From CAWUKT01 sp963923035 (GTDB lineage: Bacteria > Bacteroidota > Bacteroidia > J057 > JADKCL01), in contig CAWUKT010000016.1 in NCBI GenBank assembly GCA_963923035.1, positions 1 through 64,000 on the forward strand: a DNA stretch of 64,000 bases. The letters are read 5' to 3'. The notes beneath the pieces were generated by a model. It did not search any database and was not told the origin of the DNA. It saw only the letters and a program-made list of their open reading frames with translations. Numbering within the stretch: position 1 is the stretch's first letter; each line of letters begins with the position of its first letter. Made by a program: the position numbers and the translations under genes. This document shows positions 50,147 through 57,228 of the stretch, piece by piece.

Positions 50147-50893
50147 TTACCAAGTCCAAGCAATCTTTATACGTTGAGATAGCTTGGGCTTTGTCATTTC
50201 GAATACAACCTTTTTCCCTCCATTCACCAATTCAGGTTGGAAATTTTTAATCGTCTCCGAGGAAAGCGGGGATATTATGAAAGCATGGCAAGTTTTTGCG
50301 AGCCGATCATCAGGAAAATTTATTTCCAGGATATAATTGTCAATAGGATAGAAAGGTTCCAAAATCCAAAACTCCTCTTCATCTGAGAATGAGAAGAGAA
50401 AACGACAAGAGATTCGCTTCTTGAAAATCTCTCCTTTGCGTGAAGTTTCCGGAAACTTTGATACGACTTTGTAGGTCCCTTTGAATTCAGGTTCATCCTG
50501 CTGCAAAACTCCTTTGTCTATTTTCCAAGAATCTTCATCAATCATTCCATCTGTCGAAAACCGGTCGATGTGCTCTACCATCCCAGTTCTCATAAATTTC
50601 ATCTCAACTTCCTTGACCACTTCAGCCGCTTCTCCTCCGGGATCCAGAAGAGAGAGCGTAACACGGGTATTTAGTATTTGAAAATCATACTTTGGCCTGC
50701 GAAAAATAATCAAAACCACCACCGAGGCAACTACGAGAACCCCTAACAAGATCCAAATCCATCCCCCCAACTCTCTAAAAAATTGGAGGTAATTGTCATT
50801 AGTCCCCAGTTCAGCAATCCCCTTTAAAATAGCGACGATTCCAGCCCCAATCCCAATAATGGTTCCAATGTTACGTATAGCAGAAATATTCAT
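50147..50893 (-). CDS. Orphan membrane protein, AT-richer than its surroundings
   Basis: A 248-residue protein that I do not recognise. Two N-terminal membrane helices are visible ('NIGTIIGIGAGIVAILKGIAEL', about 8-29, and 'GGWIWILLGVLVVASVVVLIIF', about 43-64), followed by a soluble beta-rich domain of about 180 residues with many charged and aromatic residues ('FSDEEEFWILEPFYPIDNYILEINFPDD'). The gene is clearly lower in GC than the genes either side, and its codons favour A/T endings, which suggests recent acquisition. It is monocistronic. The domain could be a cytoplasmic or periplasmic sensor-like beta-sandwich; no function can be assigned. Confidence 0.6.
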   Translation of the reverse strand: MNISAIRNIGTIIGIGAGIVAILKGIAELGTNDNYLQFFRELGGWIWILLGVLVVASVVVLIIFRRPKYDFQILNTRVTLSLLDPGGEAAEVVKEVEMKFMRTGMVEHIDRFSTDGMIDEDSWKIDKGVLQQDEPEFKGTYKVVSKFPETSRKGEIFKKRISCRFLFSFSDEEEFWILEPFYPIDNYILEINFPDDRLAKTCHAFIISPLSSETIKNFQPELVNGGKKVVFEMTKPKLSQRIKIAWTW

Positions 50894-50965
50894 TTTGATC
50901 CGTTCGGAAGATTGAAACTAACAATAAATAGCAATCCGGTCAAAAAACACCCCCCGATTATTTCC

Positions 50966-50973
50966 TACCTTTG
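50966..50973 (+). promoter_or_regulatory. -7 element four bases before the methyltransferase ATG
   Basis: TACCTTTG is a perfect TAnnTTTG. Only CCCC separates it from the ATG at 50978, so the mRNA should be leaderless. Confidence 0.55.
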
Positions 50974-50977
50974 CCCC

Positions 50978-51859
50978 ATGATCCAAACCCTGACCCCGAC
51001 CGGATTCAAGGACTACGAACTCATCGATTCTGGCAATGGTGACAAGCTGGAACGCTTCGGCAAGTACACCCTCTGGCGGCCTGAGCCACAGGCCGTTTGG
51101 GAGCCCGCTTTGCCCGAAAAAGAATGGGCCAAGCGGAGCCACGCCCGGTTCATCCCCGATGGGAGTGCCGCCGGCAACTGGGACCGCAATCCCCAAATGC
51201 CCGACCAATGGTTCGTCCGCTACGAAAACGGGGGCCTGAAGCTCAAGTTCCGCCTGGGACTGACCCGCTTCAAGCACGTCGGGATCTTCCCCGAACAGGC
51301 CGTCAATTGGGATTTCATCTACCAGCGATGCAAAAGCATGGAACGGCCCAAGGTCCTCAACCTGTTTGCCTATACCGGCGGGGCCAGCCTCGCCGCCCGG
51401 GCGGGCGGAGCCGACATCACCCACTGTGATTCGATCCGACAGGTCGTCAACTGGGCCAATGCCAATATGCAGGCCAGTCAGCTGGGGGACATCCGCTGGC
51501 TCGTCGAAGACGCCTTCAAGTTCGTGAAACGGGAAGCCAACCGCGGGCGCCAATACCAGGGGATCATCCTGGACCCGCCCGCCTGGGGCCACGGGCCCAA
51601 GGGCGAAAAATGGAAATTGGAGGACATGATCAACGAACTCATTTCCCACGTCGCCGCCATCCTCGCCCCCTCTCCTTCTTTTCTCGTGTTCAATGCCTAT
51701 TCCCTCGGCTTTTCCCCGCTCATCCTCGAAAATCTCATCCACACCCATTTCTCCGCCAAACCCTGGCAGCAACTGGAACGGGGAGAACTGTTTCTAAAGG
51801 AAAAATCGGGGCGGAGATTGCCTGCGGGAGTGTTTTGCCGCTTCTACAACGACAAGTAG
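50978..51859 (+). CDS. Class I SAM-dependent methyltransferase (RlmI/RlmK-like)
   Basis: A 293-residue Rossmann-fold methyltransferase of the type that methylates rRNA cytosines. The SAM-binding region is 'PKVLNLFAYTGGASLAARAGGADITHCDS' (about 125-153), and the catalytic/target loop is 'GIILDPPAWGHGPKGEKWKLEDM' (about 195-217), comparable to the RlmI/RlmK 'DPPxF' motif. The N-terminal 110 residues form a beta-rich region ('FGKYTLWRPEPQAVWEPALPEKEW') and not the PUA domain of Escherichia coli RlmI. The substrate is therefore inferred only to be RNA. It converges with the DUF3109 gene four bases away and seems to be transcribed without a 5' leader. Confidence 0.85.
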   Translation: MIQTLTPTGFKDYELIDSGNGDKLERFGKYTLWRPEPQAVWEPALPEKEWAKRSHARFIPDGSAAGNWDRNPQMPDQWFVRYENGGLKLKFRLGLTRFKHVGIFPEQAVNWDFIYQRCKSMERPKVLNLFAYTGGASLAARAGGADITHCDSIRQVVNWANANMQASQLGDIRWLVEDAFKFVKREANRGRQYQGIILDPPAWGHGPKGEKWKLEDMINELISHVAAILAPSPSFLVFNAYSLGFSPLILENLIHTHFSAKPWQQLERGELFLKEKSGRRLPAGVFCRFYNDK

Positions 51860-51863
51860 AGCC

Positions 51864-52463
51864 TTAGCCTTTGGAACTCGAGGTCGGTGATTTTTTCCAT
51901 TCTCTGTAGACCAATTCCAACTCGTCGTAGAACTCCTGGCCGAATTCGCGGATGATCGGGGTCTTCAGGAACCGAAACACCGGCAAGCCCTTTTCTTTGC
52001 CGTTTTCGCAGGCTGGGGAGCAGATGTCCCAGCGGTCGTAATTGAGGGCGACGGTCTCGGAACCGGGAAAGTTAGACACACGGAGGGGATACAAATGACA
52101 GGAGACGGGCTTGCGGAAATCGGTTTTGCCTTCCATCCACGCCTTCTCAATGCTGCAAAAAGCCGTTCCGTTCTTGAAATAGGCAAAGGCACATTCCTTC
52201 CCGCGCACCAGCGGCGTTTCCAATTGCTTGGTTCGCCCCCGCTCCACCCAAGCGCCCTGCTTTTCAATCGACCGTTTGGCCCGGTCCGAGAGGTATTCCG
52301 CCACCACGGGGACTGCTTCTTCCATCAATTTTTTCTCCGACTCCTTTAAAGGAGCCCCAGCATCTCCCTCTACACAGCAGGCCCCTTTGCAGGCCACTAA
52401 ATTACAGGCAAACTCCTCTTCGAAGAGGTCCAGCGAAACCAGCTTTCCCTGAATTGCGATCAT
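51864..52463 (-). CDS. DUF3109 family cysteine-rich protein
   Basis: A 199-residue DUF3109 protein. It has an N-terminal cysteine cluster C20-x4-C25-x3-C29-C30 ('FACNLVACKGACCVEG'), then C-containing motifs 'GTAFCSIEKAW', 'KPVSCHLYPLRV' and 'DICSPACENGK'. The number and spacing resemble the YkgJ-type zinc- or iron-sulfur-binding families, so a metal cluster is likely. It is the last gene of the six-gene operon centred on Hsp70 and starts six bases after the SUFU-like gene. Bacteroidota commonly carry DUF3109, so its presence here may or may not be functionally linked to the chaperone genes. Confidence 0.8.
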   Translation of the reverse strand: MIAIQGKLVSLDLFEEEFACNLVACKGACCVEGDAGAPLKESEKKLMEEAVPVVAEYLSDRAKRSIEKQGAWVERGRTKQLETPLVRGKECAFAYFKNGTAFCSIEKAWMEGKTDFRKPVSCHLYPLRVSNFPGSETVALNYDRWDICSPACENGKEKGLPVFRFLKTPIIREFGQEFYDELELVYREWKKSPTSSSKG

Positions 52464-52469
52464 GACGTT

Positions 52470-53189
52470 CTATTTGATCACGGACGGGCGATCCACCGAA
52501 GAAAGGTGGTGGAGGCCCTTTTTCCGTAGCAATTTATTCAGTTTCTTTTGTCCGGCCTGCCCCTCCCGGATCGAATACGCCAACTCTTCGGGCGTCAGCA
52601 ATACGACCGCCGCCAGCTTAATCTTGGCCAGGGGCATCGACAGTTCCGGGGTAATGGACTTCGGCTCAACCCCTACCAGGACGCCCACGTTCTCATTCTC
52701 GTTGAGCATGTGGGAAGGCGCATTGACCAATTGGAGTTCCATGGAGAAAAAGCCATCCTCGTCCAGAATTTGGCGGAAGTCCTTTTTGTGGGCCGCCGTT
52801 TGGGCCACATTGTACAAGGTCTGGAACAACCAACTCGCCTTCAAATCCTCCCAATTCCGCTGTCGCAGATCCTTGTCCCGGGTCTCCATGTACAATTCCA
52901 ACCCGAATCCCTGTTTGCTCTCATCATCCCCCGGAAATGGATCGGACAATCCATCACTCGCGATCAGAACGCTGTTGCTCCGGTCCACCCGCACGAAAGA
53001 AGGCCGCATGGCCGGCCACTTGGGACCGCCCATGTACATCGGATTGTTCAGCGTCGTGAGGACGCCGCTCTCCAATTTGCCGTAGCGCTTCCAGAACTGT
53101 TGGCGCTTGCGGATGCTTTTCTCCAGCAAGGCGTCGTCCTTGGAGGAAGTTTTCTCTTCTTGATCGGGAGTTGAAGTGGATTCAGACAT
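52470..53189 (-). CDS. Suppressor-of-fused (SUFU)-like domain protein
   Basis: A 239-residue soluble protein. After a charged low-complexity N-terminus (1-35), the middle part resembles bacterial SUFU domains: 'QGFGLELYMETRD', 'WLFQTLYNVAQTAAH', 'MELQLVNAPSHML' and 'VGVLVGVEPKS', with a later 'AAVVLLTPEELAYSI' matching the SUFU closing motif. SUFU-like domains in bacteria often occur as immunity or partner-binding proteins; in animals SUFU binds Gli. A lysine-rich C-terminal segment ('GQKKLNKLLRKKGLHH') follows. The ATG at 53189 is preferred to a TTG at 53207. It is the fifth gene of the Hsp70 operon. The family call is from memory of the motif pattern, so moderate. Confidence 0.5.
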   Translation of the reverse strand: MSESTSTPDQEEKTSSKDDALLEKSIRKRQQFWKRYGKLESGVLTTLNNPMYMGGPKWPAMRPSFVRVDRSNSVLIASDGLSDPFPGDDESKQGFGLELYMETRDKDLRQRNWEDLKASWLFQTLYNVAQTAAHKKDFRQILDEDGFFSMELQLVNAPSHMLNENENVGVLVGVEPKSITPELSMPLAKIKLAAVVLLTPEELAYSIREGQAGQKKLNKLLRKKGLHHLSSVDRPSVIK

Positions 53190-53203
53190 GGGTAAAATTT
53201 GCT

Positions 53204-54364
53204 TCAAAGCGAATTGAGCCGCTTGGCGTGGCTTGACGCAGTGAATTTAGCATTTTCTCCTTCTACTTCAGCGATCTGAATCAAAATCGGTCGATCCCCG
53301 GGCTGGATTCGGAAAGATTCGAGGGGCAAATCCAATGCCCGCGCTCCATTCAAGGTGGCCCATTGAAGCAAAGTGGAAGTAGAAAGGTCCTGCTGTTCCT
53401 GGAGCAAGCGAATCTCCGCCAAAATATCCAGGGTATCGTTGCCGGCCAGGCTGTCCGTCCCGATGCACACCCGCTCCGGCGAGCGGGCCAGCAGCGCCCC
53501 GGAAGGAAGCGTCCCGTGAATATATTCATTCGCCTTGGGGCAAAGCACGAAATAGGCTTTCAGAAACCGATCGGTAAGGGTGCTCCACTCCTCCTCGGTC
53601 ATTTCCACGGCGTGGACCAGCAACAGGGGAATGTCCGTGGGCAATCCCTCCGAGACAAAGTCCAGGACGGAGTCGTATTCGTTCGGGGAAAAAGGCAGGC
53701 CCCAGCGGCGGAACAGGTCAAACAGCGGCCCTTCCAACTCCTCGAACAAGGCCCTTTCCTGATCCGACTCCAAAAAATGAAGGCTCAATGGAACTTCCCG
53801 GTCGGCCAGGTGCCGGTACAGCAGGTCCCGCAAGCGCGGCGACATGGAATAAGGCGCGTGGGGCGTTGGGGCGGATCGGGGGCCAAATTGGGCGGCCAGG
53901 TCGCAGGCCTGCTCCACCAATTGGTCGGCCCGGAGCGGGTCCAACCCGAAAACCTCGCAGAAATTGCGGAAGTACATCGTCGGGTATTCACGCTTGACGG
54001 AAAGGGTGGATGGACCATTGCAAATGTCCCCCACCGCGGCAATGCCCTTGGCGTGCATGCCCGCAAGGGCATTCCGGGCGGCTTCGACCCGTACCTCATC
54101 GGAGAAGTTGTTGCGGATGCCTTGCAGGCGCTCCACGAATCCGGCCATGCCGGTATGCCGCGGGATCTGCCCTTCCAAATAGGACAGTTCCAGGTGGCAA
54201 TGTGCGTTCACAAAGGCCGGGGAAATGATTCCTTCTACCGGGATAGCTCCCGGTACTTGGCCAGCCAAAAGCTCTTTGACCGACCCGTCTGGACCCAATA
54301 CCAAGCTGTGGTCCCGGTGCAGGCGGGTCCCATCAAAGATAAAATCGGCGAAATACGTTGGCAT
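53204..54364 (-). CDS. Amidohydrolase superfamily deaminase/hydrolase
   Basis: A 386-residue metal-dependent hydrolase of the cytosine deaminase/TRZ-ATZ group. The metal ligands H55-x-H57 lie in 'SPAFVNAHCHLELSY', a further histidine in 'LSLHFLESDQERALF', the next in 'LLVHAVEMTEEEW', and the aspartate in 'CIGTDSLAGNDTLDILAEIRLL'. These are the standard features of enzymes that deaminate guanine, methylthioadenosine/adenosylhomocysteine or aminofutalosine. No other menaquinone-futalosine genes adjoin. It begins nine bases after the Hsp70 stop and is part of the same operon; the substrate is unknown. Confidence 0.85.
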   Translation of the reverse strand: MPTYFADFIFDGTRLHRDHSLVLGPDGSVKELLAGQVPGAIPVEGIISPAFVNAHCHLELSYLEGQIPRHTGMAGFVERLQGIRNNFSDEVRVEAARNALAGMHAKGIAAVGDICNGPSTLSVKREYPTMYFRNFCEVFGLDPLRADQLVEQACDLAAQFGPRSAPTPHAPYSMSPRLRDLLYRHLADREVPLSLHFLESDQERALFEELEGPLFDLFRRWGLPFSPNEYDSVLDFVSEGLPTDIPLLLVHAVEMTEEEWSTLTDRFLKAYFVLCPKANEYIHGTLPSGALLARSPERVCIGTDSLAGNDTLDILAEIRLLQEQQDLSTSTLLQWATLNGARALDLPLESFRIQPGDRPILIQIAEVEGENAKFTASSHAKRLNSL

Positions 54365-54373
54365 GGTGGCGGG

Positions 54374-56863
54374 TTATCCAATTCCAGTTCCGCGACGGAA
54401 AGCGTCGCGACGGGCCCGGGGCAGCATCTCATCGAGGCGGCTGATGGCCACCTGCAAACGGGGCACATCGTTTTCCTCGGCGGCCTTCTCGCCGTTGGCG
54501 ATGTGCTCGCGGGCGGCATCCATGTCGGGATAGTCTTCCCGCATCGCGTAGTAGGTATAGAACATCGACTTGAGGAATTCCGGCACGCGCCAGCGAATCC
54601 GGTAGATGAGATCGCGCAAGCGATCGGACGCATCTTTGATGCGGTGGACATTGTTCGTCCGCAGCACCTCTTTTTCCGTCGACAGGATGTCTTCGAAGCT
54701 GTTCTTTTCCCCGTCCGTTCCGTGCTCCTCTACCCAACTCCGGCATACCCGCTTGATCTCGAAGAACTCGATCTTCACATCGTTGATGGCATCGTCCTTG
54801 GTCAGGTTGGAGAGTTTTTGCGCGAGCTTCCGCTTGCGGTCTTCGTACTGGAATTTGGCGTCGGTCACATCGTCCTCGGCCAGCCCTTGCAGGTTTTCCA
54901 GCAGGATTTCGAGGTCATCTTTCAGTTGGACAATCTCAATTGCCCGCTCAAAATCTTCCTCTTCTTCGATGCGTTCCCGCTTGAGATCGGCCTCGTCGAT
55001 CAACAAGGCGACCTCGTCCCGGAGCTTGCCCAGGTGGACCTTGCGCTCCGAAGCGGTGAAGACGTTCGTGAACTCCTGATCGGTCATCAGGAGGTAGGCA
55101 GAAATCCGCAAATCCCGGCTCTCGGAGATTTCCAGGGTGATTTCTACGTCGGAGCCCTTGACCAGGTCCCGCTCCAGGTCGTCGCCGGTCACGGCGATGA
55201 ACCCAATGGGCTGGTTCACACTCGGGAGGGCACCTTCCGGGCCTTCCAGAACATTGATGATGATCTTCTCGTCCTGGCCCCGGCGAATGGTCTTGGTGAT
55301 TTCCTTGGTGAGGGTCCGCCGCAGCGGCAGGATCTCATTTTTCCGGAACACCACCTCATTCTTCGTTTGTTTCCCCTCCACATCATCCACCTCAATGCAG
55401 ATATCATTCGGCAGGGGCTGTCCCGTAACGCTGAATTTGCCTTGCGCAATGCCAATCTGAGGCAGGTCGGCCACCACCGGATTGTTTTGGGCGTCGTAAA
55501 TGGTCAGGTTGAAGTAGTTGTAGGCATTTTCTACGAGCGGCAAGTCCTCCTCGATCCGAGCCTTTAGCTCCTTCAAGCCGGAATCAAATCCCCGATCCTC
55601 CCGCACGATGCGGTAGTACAAGCCCGCAATGGCGCCTTTGATGACGGCCGTAAAATACTCGGCCTGACCGGTCGAATTCTTCTGGTAGGCCATCTTGACG
55701 TCGAGATCAACGGTCCGGGTGCCTTCCTTCGCCGGTCCTGTTTCCTCGCGAAGGGTCCGGGTCGCGGCGTAATGGGCAGCGCCCACGCCCACTGCGGTCG
55801 TAGGATCGATATTGCAATTGACGTCGACGCTCAGTTCGGCGCCGATCCGCTGGCGGACCCGCGGAATGAAGGTCGATCCGCCCACCATCAGGATGAACTG
55901 GAGGTCGTCCGTGGACAGGTCGTTGCGGGCCACGATGCGGTGGATCATCTCCACCGTCGAGGTGATATAAGGATCGATCAACGCTTCAAATTGATCGCGG
56001 GAAATCGTCAGGTAAATGTCGAGGAGTTCGCCTTCGTCGTCTTCCACCTCGAATTCGATGTCGGCGGTTTGGTGGCTGGACAACAGGATCTTGGCCTCTT
56101 CGACCTTGTTCTGCAATTGGAACCACAGACGGTTGTACTTGCCGGAAGCACTTTTCATTTCGGCCAGGAGGTTCTCGAAGGTGCCCTCCTGCTCCAAATG
56201 CGGCACCACCAGGTGTTCGGTGATGAGCGCGTCGAAGTCAGTTCCGCCCAGGAAATTGTCGCCTTCGTGGTCCAGGACCCGCATTTCGCCTTCCTGGATG
56301 CGGACCAGGGCCACGTCGAAGGTGCCCCCGCCCAGGTCGTAGACGAGCCACTGCCCGTCCCGCAAATCCGTCCGCTCCTCGTTGCGGTTGACGTAGGCCA
56401 GGCTCGCGGCAATGGGCTCCTGCAACAGGACCACCGACTTGAAGCCGGCCTGGTGACCGGCCGCCTTGGTCGCATTGGACTGGACTGTGTCGAAGCTGGC
56501 GGGGATGGTTACCACCGCCGACGATACTGTCTCGCCGGTATGGACAAAAGTCTTGAGTTCCTTCAGGACCTGGGCGCTGAGTTCCACCGGGCTGACCGTC
56601 TCACCGGTCGATTTGATGGGATAGCGGACCGAAGTCCCCATTTTCCGTTTGAAGGAACCGACCACATTCTCCGGGTCCCGTTCCATGTATTCCCGGGCCT
56701 TGTCGCCGACGAGGATGCGCTTTTTTCGGTAGGCCACGACCGACGGCAGGGTTTCTTTTTGGCTGAGAGGGCTGCGAAATATGTCGACAATGCCTTCTTC
56801 GCACTTGGCAATGACGCTGTTGGTGGTGCCAAGGTCGATGCCGAAATTGATGGTGTTGGACAT
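54374..56863 (-). CDS. Divergent Hsp70 chaperone with insertion and long helical C-terminus
   Basis: An 829-residue Hsp70-family protein. The ATPase domain (3-370) has 'GIDLGTTNSVIAKCEEG' (8-24), 'LLQEPIAASLAYV' (146-158), 'VYDLGGGTFDVALV' (174-187) and 'LMVGGSTFIPRVRQRI' (325-340). The normal DVLLLDV-type linker is absent. Instead there is an inserted segment of about 130 residues (370-500), then a beta-domain resembling the substrate-binding part ('RTLTKEITKTIRRGQDEKIIINVLEG', 516-541), then about 230 mostly helical residues. Housekeeping DnaK is about 640 residues. The start is the ATG at 56863; upstream frame has no similarity. A GrpE-like gene precedes it by 25 bases. It should hydrolyse ATP, but client and partners probably differ from DnaK. 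Confidence 0.9.
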   Translation of the reverse strand: MSNTINFGIDLGTTNSVIAKCEEGIVDIFRSPLSQKETLPSVVAYRKKRILVGDKAREYMERDPENVVGSFKRKMGTSVRYPIKSTGETVSPVELSAQVLKELKTFVHTGETVSSAVVTIPASFDTVQSNATKAAGHQAGFKSVVLLQEPIAASLAYVNRNEERTDLRDGQWLVYDLGGGTFDVALVRIQEGEMRVLDHEGDNFLGGTDFDALITEHLVVPHLEQEGTFENLLAEMKSASGKYNRLWFQLQNKVEEAKILLSSHQTADIEFEVEDDEGELLDIYLTISRDQFEALIDPYITSTVEMIHRIVARNDLSTDDLQFILMVGGSTFIPRVRQRIGAELSVDVNCNIDPTTAVGVGAAHYAATRTLREETGPAKEGTRTVDLDVKMAYQKNSTGQAEYFTAVIKGAIAGLYYRIVREDRGFDSGLKELKARIEEDLPLVENAYNYFNLTIYDAQNNPVVADLPQIGIAQGKFSVTGQPLPNDICIEVDDVEGKQTKNEVVFRKNEILPLRRTLTKEITKTIRRGQDEKIIINVLEGPEGALPSVNQPIGFIAVTGDDLERDLVKGSDVEITLEISESRDLRISAYLLMTDQEFTNVFTASERKVHLGKLRDEVALLIDEADLKRERIEEEEDFERAIEIVQLKDDLEILLENLQGLAEDDVTDAKFQYEDRKRKLAQKLSNLTKDDAINDVKIEFFEIKRVCRSWVEEHGTDGEKNSFEDILSTEKEVLRTNNVHRIKDASDRLRDLIYRIRWRVPEFLKSMFYTYYAMREDYPDMDAAREHIANGEKAAEENDVPRLQVAISRLDEMLPRARRDAFRRGTGIG

Positions 56864-56888
56864 GGGAAAAGGGGTAGGGAAATGAAAA

Positions 56889-57221
56889 TCAGGATTGGGC
56901 TTCGGCGATGACCACGGCCTTTTGGACAATCATGGCCACGGCGCCATTGCGGAGGCGGATGATGGGCTTGACCACATCGGTGATGACAAGGTTCTCGCTG
57001 GAATCTCCAGCGATATTGGCCTCACAATCGGTGCGGGTCTCGTTGTAGGGCTGTCCCATCGGATCTTCAATTTCCAGGCCCATTTCAGCAAATTTATTCT
57101 TCATCCGATCCAGATTCCTGCCGAGTGAATTCTTCTCAGTCAATCGGTTGACCTTGCGTTCCATGTCGTAGACCTGGTTGATCAGGTACAGGAATTGTTC
57201 GGGAACATTCGGTAAGCTCAT
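56889..57221 (-). CDS. Minimal GrpE-like protein
   Basis: A 110-residue protein. Residues 8-45 are a short helix with heptad character ('LYLINQVYDMERKVNRLTEKN'). Residues 46-108 resemble the GrpE beta-wing domain: 'MGLEIEDPMGQPYNETRTDCEANI' lines up with the GrpE 'G-x-E-x-I-x-P-x-G-x-P-F-D-P' segment, and 'NLVITDVVKPIIRLRNGAVAMIVQKAVVIV'-like strands with the end of GrpE. Standard GrpE is 170-200 residues with a long dimer coiled coil, largely missing here. Its position immediately before the Hsp70 gene supports a nucleotide-exchange or scaffold role. The similarity is by pattern only. Confidence 0.55.
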   Translation of the reverse strand: MSLPNVPEQFLYLINQVYDMERKVNRLTEKNSLGRNLDRMKNKFAEMGLEIEDPMGQPYNETRTDCEANIAGDSSENLVITDVVKPIIRLRNGAVAMIVQKAVVIAEAQS

Positions 57222-57228
57222 ACAGCAA

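Noticed and set aside
53204..54364. Amidohydrolase as aminofutalosine deaminase of menaquinone synthesis
   Set aside because: Fold and ligands fit, but there are no other futalosine-pathway genes nearby and substrate residues cannot be told apart by eye.
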